A program made the position numbers and the translations under genes. Below the pieces are notes generated by a model, which did no database searches, was not told the DNA's origin, and saw only the letters and a list, made by a program, of their open reading frames with translations. Of a DNA stretch of 36,396 bases, positions 30,550-36,396 are shown piece after piece. Each line of letters starts with the position of its first letter. Position 1 is the stretch's first letter. The stretch comes from an uncultured Acidimicrobiales bacterium (GTDB lineage Bacteria; Actinomycetota; Acidimicrobiia; Acidimicrobiales; SHLQ01), in contig CALJDK010000032.1 of assembly GCA_938023735.1 (NCBI GenBank), positions 1 through 36,396 on the forward strand. Reading direction: 5' to 3'.

Positions 30550-31275
30550 ATGAACTTCTTCGACGAAGGCTCTCCGTACCTTGGCCACCCGCTACTGACC
30601 AGTGAACGCACCGAAGCCGAACTCGACCGAGTCGACGAGCTGATCGGTGGGCTTGCCCCGGGCTCGCAGGTTGTCGACCTGGGTTGTGGGTTCGGCCGTC
30701 ACTGTGTTGCGCTCGCGGCACGGGGCCACCATGTGCTCGGTGTCGACCCGTCGGCAACCATGGTGCGAGCCGCCGAAGCAGCCGCCGCCGACCTGTCGAC
30801 GGAGCAGGGGAGTGTCAGATTTCATTGTGGCGTTGCCGCCGACGTGGCCAATCTGGTCGCCCCAGAGTCGATCGATCTGGCGCTCTGCCTTTTCACCACC
30901 TTTGGTCAACACACCGACAACGCACCGCAATCGGCCAGCACCACCGGTCTTCTCGCCGCGGCAGCTTCGGTGTTGAAACCCGGCGGTTTCCTCGTGCTCG
31001 AAGTGCCAGAAAAGGCCCGAGCCGTATCGATGCTTGTGGCCGATGAACAACTCGGACCCACCAAGGTCACCCGTACCTACGACGAGACCGACGACCTCCT
31101 TCACGAGCGCTTCGAAACTCCGCAGAACACGTACAATCTTGCCTACCAACTCTTTACGACCGACTCCCTGCAGAGCCTTCTTGAAGATGCCAGTCTGGCG
31201 GTCGAGACCATGGTCGAAAGTGCCCTTGTTCCTCCCCCACCTACCTTTGTCACTATCGTTGGAACCCGTCGATGA
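30550..31275 (+). CDS. Class I SAM-dependent methyltransferase
   Basis: A 241-residue protein with the SAM-binding motif QVVDLGCGFGRHCVALAARG (about 40-59), an acidic strand end (VLGVDPSATMVRAA), IDLALCLFTTFGQ, and VLKPGGFLVLEVPE. The family is that of small-molecule methyltransferases (Methyltransf_25/11 type). TACATT at 30526-30531 may be a -10 box. Its stop overlaps the ATG of the first DoxX gene by four bases, tying it to the downstream membrane and glycosyltransferase genes. Substrate unknown. Confidence 0.86.
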   Translation: MNFFDEGSPYLGHPLLTSERTEAELDRVDELIGGLAPGSQVVDLGCGFGRHCVALAARGHHVLGVDPSATMVRAAEAAAADLSTEQGSVRFHCGVAADVANLVAPESIDLALCLFTTFGQHTDNAPQSASTTGLLAAAASVLKPGGFLVLEVPEKARAVSMLVADEQLGPTKVTRTYDETDDLLHERFETPQNTYNLAYQLFTTDSLQSLLEDASLAVETMVESALVPPPPTFVTIVGTRR

Positions 31276-31814
31276 TCGCGAAACTCCTCAACCTGCTTTC
31301 GGGCCCCGATGAGCAACGCAACGCGCCACTGTGGCCGCTTGCTCTTGCCCGAATTCTCATGGGGCTGCTCTGGCTGTACTCGCTTCGTTGGAAGCTGCCG
31401 CCAGATTTCACCTCGTCCACCGAGACATCGCTTCGCGAATGGTTGGAATTGGAGGTGGAACACGCCGTGCTGCCTTTCTATGGCAATTTCATCGAGAGCG
31501 TGGTGCTCCCCAATTTCACGCTCTTCGCGTGGCTCGTATTTCTCGCCGAGCTCGCCGTGGGCCTCTCCCTCCTCTTTGGGCTCTTCACCCGCGTCGGAGC
31601 TCTTGTCGGGCTCGGTCTGTCGCTCAACCTGCTCGTCGGACTCCTCGAGGTTCCCGGCGAGTGGCCGTGGGCCTATGTGATGATGGCGATGTGGCACGGC
31701 ACACTATTGGTGTCGGGTGCCGGGAACCTCTTTGGCCTCGACGGCGTTAGATTTCGGGGCGAAACACCATCTCAAACCTCCTCCACTTCTTCTTCCAGCT
31801 CCTCCTCAAATTGA
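31272..31814 (+). CDS. DoxX family membrane protein (first copy)
   Basis: A 180-residue protein with four helices. PLALARILMGLLWLYSLRWK at the start and LAELAVGLSLLFGLFTRVGA in the middle are typical of the DoxX family, whose founding member is a thiosulfate:quinone oxidoreductase subunit, though most members are uncharacterised. The C-terminus is a low-complexity Ser/Thr tail (about 167-179). It is coupled to the methyltransferase by an ATGA overlap and is followed 13 nt later by a second DoxX gene. Confidence 0.82.
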   Translation: MIAKLLNLLSGPDEQRNAPLWPLALARILMGLLWLYSLRWKLPPDFTSSTETSLREWLELEVEHAVLPFYGNFIESVVLPNFTLFAWLVFLAELAVGLSLLFGLFTRVGALVGLGLSLNLLVGLLEVPGEWPWAYVMMAMWHGTLLVSGAGNLFGLDGVRFRGETPSQTSSTSSSSSSSN

Positions 31815-31827
31815 AAGCGCACTTGAA

Positions 31828-32373
31828 ATGACTGACCCCTCTACCCCCATCGCTCGGGCCGAGAGCTCATCGATGGCGACCTCCCGGACCCGCGGGTCGT
31901 TCGGTGTTGCACTGCTCCGAATCACCCTCGGTGTGATCATCCTCGCCACCTGGTGGGGCAACATCGGCGACGACTTCTACGATGGCGACAACTTCGAGGG
32001 ATTCTTCGGTTGGGCCTTTCAGAGCGCCGAAGAAGGAGGAAACGGCAGTTCGCTGTCGTTCTTCAAGTCGATCCTCGACAACACCCTTCTGAAGGCCCCC
32101 GAACTCTTCGGATGGTTTCAGACCATCATCGAGGGGCTGATTGGATTCGCTCTGCTCATTGGTGGCTTCACCCGGCTCGCCAGTCTTGGGGCTCTGGCCT
32201 TCTTTACCGGCCTTTTCCTTACCTATTTTGGTGGAGAAGAGTGGATTTGGACCTATGTGATCCTGATGGCCTCTTCACTAACAGTGTTCCTCAATTATGG
32301 TGGCCGCATGCTGGGTGTCGATCAAGCCATCGCCAAGAACAACGGCGACTCACCAGCAGGGCTCCTCTGGTAA
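31828..32373 (+). CDS. DoxX family membrane protein (second copy)
   Basis: A 181-residue protein with four helices; GVALLRITLGVIILATWWGN begins the first, and IIEGLIGFALLIGGFTRLAS carries the DoxX-type Glu and Gly/Arg pattern seen also in its neighbour (AELAVGLSLLFGLFTR). The two are diverged tandem paralogues. The ATG at 31828 is chosen over the longer in-frame opening at 31717, which would overlap the first DoxX gene with non-family sequence. It is three bases before the GT2 gene. Confidence 0.82.
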   Translation: MTDPSTPIARAESSSMATSRTRGSFGVALLRITLGVIILATWWGNIGDDFYDGDNFEGFFGWAFQSAEEGGNGSSLSFFKSILDNTLLKAPELFGWFQTIIEGLIGFALLIGGFTRLASLGALAFFTGLFLTYFGGEEWIWTYVILMASSLTVFLNYGGRMLGVDQAIAKNNGDSPAGLLW

Positions 32374-32376
32374 CGA

Positions 32377-33933
32377 GTGTCAGCTCTCATCTTCATTACG
32401 ACCGCCGTCGTCTATGTGCTCGCGTCAGCACTGCTGTTTCTCTTCGGCGCGAACCTGATCCGGTTCGCCGCGCTCGTTTGGCGCGACGGCAAGCCCAGCA
32501 CCGAAAAAGCCATCCAACCGCTGCCCGACGATCAACTACCAGCCGTCACCGTGCAGCTACCGATCTACAACGAGCTGTATGTGAGTCAGCGGGTTATCGA
32601 GGCCGCATGTGCACTCGACTATCCGAGCCACCTTCTCCAAATTCAGGTTCTCGACGACAGCACCGATGAGACCGTCAACGTCATCGCTCGCACCGTTGAG
32701 GAGGCGGCGGCGCAAGGCGCCAACATCGTCCACATCCACCGCACCGATCGCACCGGCTACAAAGCCGGCGCACTCGCCGAGGGTCTCGAGACCGCATCGG
32801 GTGAGTTCGTGGCAATCTTCGATGCCGATTTCGTGCCGCCCGCCGACTTCCTCCGCCGAACCGTCCCCCACTTCGCCGAGCCCGACGTGGCGTTTGTGCA
32901 AGCTCGTTGGGGACATCTCAACCGCGACTTTTCGTGGCTCACCAGGCTTCAAGCGCTCGCCATCGATGGACACTTTCTTGTCGAACAGGCAGGCCGCGGT
33001 TTGCGCGGGTACTGGTTCAACTTCAACGGCACGTCGGGGGTCTGGCGAAAAGAGGCCATCGCCGATGCCGGTGGCTGGACCGCCGACACGCTCACCGAAG
33101 ATCTCGACCTGTCCTACCGAGCCCACCTCAAAGGCTGGCGCGGCCAGTATCTCGCCGACCTGGTGGTACCGGGCGAACTACCGGCACAAGTAACGGGCTT
33201 TCGTCGTCAACAACATCGATGGGCCCGCGGCTCGATGGAATGCGCAATACGTCTTCTGCCTCAGGTCTGGCGCACCAACACCAGCCGCGCCAACAAGTTT
33301 CAGGCATCGGTCCACCTGATGTCGTACGGCATTCACCTGCTCTTGCTGCTTCTGACGATGATCTACCCGCTGGTTGTGTTGGCCAGCGTAGATCTGGCCG
33401 GCTTCAGCACCCTGTTTGGGTTCGGCTACCTCTTCGCGCTCACCTCGTTCGCTCCGGGTATCTTCTTTATCGCTGGCCAGCGCCAGGCTGGAAACAGCTG
33501 GTGGCGAGAGATTCCGCGAATCTTCGTTGTGACCGTGTTTGGTTCCGGGCTCATGGTCAACACCGCCCGGGCGGCCGTGCAGATCTTCACCAAACCAAAT
33601 CCCGAATTCGAGCGAACAGCAAAGTTCGGCATCGAGACCACCGACGTCCGGTCGTCGTGGACCCAAAAGCGGTATCAGCTCGATATCGATCGCATCGTCT
33701 TTCTCGAGTTCACGCTTGGCCTATACAGCGTCTTTTCGGCAGTGATGGCGTACCAGCACGGCAACTGGGGAATCTTCATCTATGCGGTGATCTTCAGCGC
33801 AGGGCTTCTGGCCGTCACCACCGCCACTGTCGCCCACTCCGTGCTGCTCTACCGCACCCGGGCGCAACGCTGCGCCGCGGTCGCCTCAGAGCAAAAGCTC
33901 TGGAATCAGCAGCCGGCACTCTCGACGAAATGA
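32377..33933 (+). CDS. Processive-type GT2 membrane glycosyltransferase (cellulose/mannan synthase-like)
   Basis: A 518-residue protein. One N-terminal helix (about 4-28) is followed by a cytosolic GT-A domain and four or five C-terminal helices (from about 308). The catalytic set is complete: D93-D94 (VLDDSTD), the DxD D149-A-D151 (IFDADF), TED at 240-242 and the acceptor-site Q-QHRW (279-282). RTDRTGYKAGAL is a further conserved stretch. The layout resembles CslA-type mannan synthases and ceramide glucosyltransferase-like GT2s; it probably builds or extends a beta-linked glycan or glycolipid. The GTG start at 32377 lies three bases after the DoxX stop, and the stop overlaps the next ATG. 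Confidence 0.9.
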   Translation: MSALIFITTAVVYVLASALLFLFGANLIRFAALVWRDGKPSTEKAIQPLPDDQLPAVTVQLPIYNELYVSQRVIEAACALDYPSHLLQIQVLDDSTDETVNVIARTVEEAAAQGANIVHIHRTDRTGYKAGALAEGLETASGEFVAIFDADFVPPADFLRRTVPHFAEPDVAFVQARWGHLNRDFSWLTRLQALAIDGHFLVEQAGRGLRGYWFNFNGTSGVWRKEAIADAGGWTADTLTEDLDLSYRAHLKGWRGQYLADLVVPGELPAQVTGFRRQQHRWARGSMECAIRLLPQVWRTNTSRANKFQASVHLMSYGIHLLLLLLTMIYPLVVLASVDLAGFSTLFGFGYLFALTSFAPGIFFIAGQRQAGNSWWREIPRIFVVTVFGSGLMVNTARAAVQIFTKPNPEFERTAKFGIETTDVRSSWTQKRYQLDIDRIVFLEFTLGLYSVFSAVMAYQHGNWGIFIYAVIFSAGLLAVTTATVAHSVLLYRTRAQRCAAVASEQKLWNQQPALSTK

Positions 33934-34586
33934 CCGTGCGACGGGCGGTTGCGGTGATGGCCAAACGGCCCGCCGCCGGCCGCACCAAGACTCGACTCAC
34001 CCCACAACTCAGCCCCCAGCAGGCCGCCGACGTGTACGAGTGCTTCCTCCGCGACACCATCGACCGTCTGCATCGTCGCACCGACTGCCAGGCGGTCATC
34101 GCTATCGATAGCGCCGACTCCTCCGACTATTTTCGTTCGATCGCTCCCGACATTGCCCAAGTCGTTCAGTCGGGCGAAACGCTGGGTCATCGACTCGACA
34201 CCGTGCTCACCGAACTGCTCGGTTCCTACGACCAGGCGTTTGCGATCAACAGCGACAGCCCGGATCTTCCTGACACACACTTCGCCGCAGCGTTCGCCCA
34301 ACTCACAAAGCCCGAGTCTGACATCGTGCTCGGTCCGACCGACGATGGCGGCTACTGGCTCATTGGTTGGAAACGGCGTTGGTCGACGGTCGTCACCGAC
34401 GTGCAAATGTCGACTCCACAGGTGTTGGCCGACACGTTGGCCAGAGCAGCCGACTGCGGTGCCACTGCGGTGCTCGGACCCTCGTGGCACGACGTCGATG
34501 ACGCGGCCGACCTTGAGCGGTTCATCGCCAACATCGACCCCGCCAAGACCCCCCGCTCTGCCGCGCTTTTGGTTCCGCCGGTATGA
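33930..34586 (+). CDS. DUF2064/TIGR04282-like nucleotidyltransferase or GT-A protein
   Basis: A 218-residue GT-A-fold protein. It opens with VAVMAKRPAAGRTKTRLTP, the phosphate-binding Lys/Arg stretch shared with CofC/MobA-like enzymes, and continues with AINSDSPDLP (metal-site Asp) and LGPTDDGGYWLIG, both diagnostic of the DUF2064/TIGR04282 family. Some members are annotated with arsenosugar synthesis, but no arsenic gene is seen here. It overlaps the genes on both sides by four bases, so translation of the GT2, this gene and the next GT2 is coupled. Confidence 0.88.
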   Translation: MTVRRAVAVMAKRPAAGRTKTRLTPQLSPQQAADVYECFLRDTIDRLHRRTDCQAVIAIDSADSSDYFRSIAPDIAQVVQSGETLGHRLDTVLTELLGSYDQAFAINSDSPDLPDTHFAAAFAQLTKPESDIVLGPTDDGGYWLIGWKRRWSTVVTDVQMSTPQVLADTLARAADCGATAVLGPSWHDVDDAADLERFIANIDPAKTPRSAALLVPPV

Positions 34587-35296
34587 GCTCGCAGGATTGG
34601 TCGGGTGTTGCGGTGGTTATCCCGGCACTCGACGAGCAGGGCAACATCGGCGTTGTGGTGCAAGCCCTCCACGGTGAAGGCATAACCAACGTCATCGTTG
34701 TCGACAATGGCTCCACCGACGACACCGCCGACGAGGCAGACGAGGCTGGGGCTCGGGTAATCGCCGAAACCCGAAAGGGATACGGCTCTGCGTGCGCTGC
34801 CGGCACCGCGGCTGCGCTCGAAAGTGGCGCCGACATCATCGTCTACATCGATGCCGACCAAAGCTCTCGTGCCAACGAGATCGCATTGCTTCTGGCACCG
34901 ATCTTCGACGATCGAGCCGACCTTGTGCTCGGCTCGCGAACCCAGGGTGCCATCGCCAAGGGCGCCATGGGCGCTCACCAGCGGGCGGGCAACATCGTCA
35001 GCGCCGCCTTAATGCGCCTGCTGTACCGCATCGAAGTGACCGATCTCGGACCGTACCGGGCGGTCCGCTCGTCGCTACTTCGCGATATCGAGATGACCGA
35101 GATGACCTTCGGCTGGCCAACCGAGATGATGGTGAAGTCGGCGAAAATCGGTGCGCGACTCCTTGAGGTGCCGGTGAGCTGGGACAACCGGCAAGAGGGC
35201 GCCTCGAAAGTTGGTGGCACACTAAAGGGTTCGGTGCTTGCCGGCTACCACATCTTGCAAGTGACCCTTCGGCACGCTCGGCCCGCCAAGCACTGA
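34583..35296 (+). CDS. GT2 family glycosyltransferase, DPM1/DPG-synthase-like
   Basis: A 237-residue protein without membrane helices. VAVVIPALDEQGNIGVVVQA and IVVDNGSTDDTAD form the nucleotide-binding half. The metal motif is DADQSS rather than the common DADGQ/H. Later motifs are ADLVLGSRTQG, VTDLGPYRAVRSSLL and GWPTEMMVKSAKIGARLLEV. This pattern fits enzymes moving glucose or mannose from a nucleotide sugar to polyprenyl phosphate, which could feed a GT-C enzyme such as the one at 27004. It is the last gene of the coupled set and ends 45 nt before the acyl-CoA dehydrogenase. Confidence 0.88.
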   Translation: MSSQDWSGVAVVIPALDEQGNIGVVVQALHGEGITNVIVVDNGSTDDTADEADEAGARVIAETRKGYGSACAAGTAAALESGADIIVYIDADQSSRANEIALLLAPIFDDRADLVLGSRTQGAIAKGAMGAHQRAGNIVSAALMRLLYRIEVTDLGPYRAVRSSLLRDIEMTEMTFGWPTEMMVKSAKIGARLLEVPVSWDNRQEGASKVGGTLKGSVLAGYHILQVTLRHARPAKH

Positions 35297-35341
35297 TTAC
35301 CTGATCTTGACACGAGACGCGCGACCCCAAAGGATGACCGC

Positions 35342-36396
35342 ATGACCACGATCTATGAAGAAGACCATCAACTCTTCCGCGAAAGCTGCAAGGGCTGGAT
35401 CGCTTCCGAGTTGAGTCCACGCATGGCCGAGTTCGAGGAGGCCGGCATTATGGATCGCGACATCTACCTCGAGGCTGGCAAACAAGGATTTGTTGGCATG
35501 GCCATCGCCGAAGAGTATGGCGGCGGCGGAAGCAGCGATTTCCGGTTCAACGCCGTTCTCGACGAAGAACTTGCCTACGCGGGCACCGGCGGCGCCGGTC
35601 TGGGGCTTGGGCTGCACAACGACATCACCACGCCCTATTTCGTCGAGTACTGCACCGACGAGCAGGCGGCGCGCTGGCTGCCCGGTATCGCATCGGGCGA
35701 GCTCATCACTGCGATCGCCATGACCGAACCCGGTACTGGCTCGGACCTTGCCGGGATCCAGACAACCGCAGTGCGTGACGGCGACGAGTACATCCTCAAC
35801 GGCGCCAAGACGTTCATCACCAACGGCATCAACTCCGATCTGGTCATCGTGGCGTGTCGCACCGACCCCGACGCTGGTCACGCTGGTATGTCTCTGCTGG
35901 TGGTCGAGCGGGGAATGGACGGGTTCGAGCGGGGGCGCAACCTCGACAAAATCGGCCAGCATTCTGCCGATACCGCCGAGTTGTTCTTTAGCGATGTTCG
36001 AGTACCTGCCGAAAACGTGCTCGGCGATGAAGGCCGAGCATTCGAGTATCTGTCGTTCAACCTGGCTCAGGAACGGCACTCCATCGGGATCAGCGGACTG
36101 GCGGGCGCCGAGGCTGCGCTTGGCTGGACCGTCGACTACGTGAAGGAACGCACAGCCTTCGGGCAGCCCCTCGCCAAGTTCCAGAACACCAAATTCGAGT
36201 TGGCCGACGTGGCAACCGAGATTGCGGTGACCAAACCCTTCATCGAGCAATGCACCCTGAAGCTCAACAGCGGCGAGCTCACGCCCGGCGAAGCGGCGAT
36301 GTCGAAGCTGTGGGGGAGCGAGCTGCTCAAGCGCACTACCGACCGTTGCTTGCAACTGTTCGGCGGCTACGGGTTCACCACCGAGTACCCCATTGG
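35342..36396 (+). CDS. Acyl-CoA dehydrogenase (long-chain type), partial at right edge
   Basis: 351 codons are present before the edge. The protein begins with a helical N-domain. It carries the FAD/substrate motif AMTEPGTGSDLAGI (about 126-139), KTFITNG, and in the C-domain QERHSIGISG, AGAEAAL and YVKERTAFGQPLAKFQ, then LQLFGGYGFTTEYP at the edge. Glu257 lies in the helix G position used as catalytic base by LCAD/isovaleryl-type enzymes. It catalyses the first step of acyl-CoA beta-oxidation with electron-transfer flavoprotein as acceptor; chain length is not certain. AAAGGAT precedes the ATG at 35342 by a usual distance. Confidence 0.95.
   Translation, partial: MTTIYEEDHQLFRESCKGWIASELSPRMAEFEEAGIMDRDIYLEAGKQGFVGMAIAEEYGGGGSSDFRFNAVLDEELAYAGTGGAGLGLGLHNDITTPYFVEYCTDEQAARWLPGIASGELITAIAMTEPGTGSDLAGIQTTAVRDGDEYILNGAKTFITNGINSDLVIVACRTDPDAGHAGMSLLVVERGMDGFERGRNLDKIGQHSADTAELFFSDVRVPAENVLGDEGRAFEYLSFNLAQERHSIGISGLAGAEAALGWTVDYVKERTAFGQPLAKFQNTKFELADVATEIAVTKPFIEQCTLKLNSGELTPGEAAMSKLWGSELLKRTTDRCLQLFGGYGFTTEYPI

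Noticed and set aside
32907-34586. Long open frame starting inside the GT2 gene
   Set aside because: Only the part from 33930 is family-like (DUF2064); the upstream part is an out-of-frame shadow of GT2.
33930-35296. Arsenosugar biosynthesis locus
   Set aside because: DUF2064/TIGR04282 proteins are sometimes linked to arsenosugars, but no ArsM, ArsS or other arsenic gene is recognisable here, and the short radical SAM protein has a B12-type domain unlike ArsS.
35307-35312. TTGACA before the acyl-CoA dehydrogenase as a -35 box
   Set aside because: No -10-like hexamer occurs at 16-19 nt spacing, so a promoter call is not supported.

Overview
The window is GC-rich bacterial chromosome, densely packed, with many GTG starts, four-base ATGA overlaps and -10-like TANNNT boxes placed 6-7 nt before GTG codons (leaderless transcripts). 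Together with the gene content (DUF2017 next to clpS, an actinobacterial-style caa3 oxidase locus, DUF2064/GT2 pairs, an orphan Flp pilin) this points to a high-GC Gram-positive actinobacterium. Class Acidimicrobiia is my best guess, but it is inferred from gene style; no rRNA is present to prove it.

Layout. 1-1177 (-): start of a secreted trypsin-like protease with a P-domain, cut by the left edge. 1415-1609: tRNA-Asp(GTC) and tRNA-Phe(GAA) with a terminator. 1735-3786: membrane GGDEF-EAL protein. 3761-4565 (-): DUF2017 and clpS. 4608-15872: aerobic terminal-oxidase region. ctaA (heme A synthase) is divergent from ctaB (heme O synthase). Next come three genes encoding a subunit I-like, a subunit III-like and a subunit IV-like membrane protein, then the real oxidase ctaC (with fused cytochrome c), ctaD, ctaE, a COX4 subunit, the assembly factor ctaG and a convergent DUF983 protein. 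16090-19608: serS, a methyltransferase and a YtcJ-like amidohydrolase. 19609-20023: non-coding, with 12-bp-period GTCAGAC arrays, hairpins and a strong terminator. 20024-20345 (-): orphan Flp pilin with a hairpin-rich leader. 20380-21721 (-): paired FluC/CrcB fluoride channels and a VOC protein. 21810-22403: histidine phosphatase. 22410-26954 (-): P450, alpha/beta hydrolase, small acidic protein, ABC1/UbiB kinase-like protein and YgjP-type metallopeptidase, apparently one operon. 27004-28476: GT-C membrane glycosyltransferase, divergent from the P450 across a 14-bp perfect palindrome. 28439-29593 (-): lipoprotein ADP-ribosylglycohydrolase. 29570-35296: short B12/radical-SAM protein, methyltransferase, two DoxX proteins, a processive-type GT2, a DUF2064 protein and a DPM1-like GT2. 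35342 to the right edge: acyl-CoA dehydrogenase, cut.

Most notable: the gene at 6864-8501 is an intact 545-codon homologue of cytochrome oxidase subunit I in which all six heme/copper histidines, the cross-linked tyrosine and the proton-channel Glu and Lys are replaced. It is followed by a subunit III-like protein that has lost its signature WHFVD residues and by a subunit IV-like membrane protein with a His/Asp-rich tail. These three lie directly upstream of a complete, canonical caa3 oxidase set. They look like a cofactor-free 'shadow' oxidase core (I, III, IV), preceded by a 15-bp repeat array. I do not know of a described function for such a module.

How the genes work together: ctaB and ctaA make heme A for ctaD; ctaG (and perhaps DUF983) assist assembly; ctaC/ctaD/ctaE/COX4 form the oxidase. 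The 29570-35296 block looks like a glycoconjugate-type pathway of unknown product.
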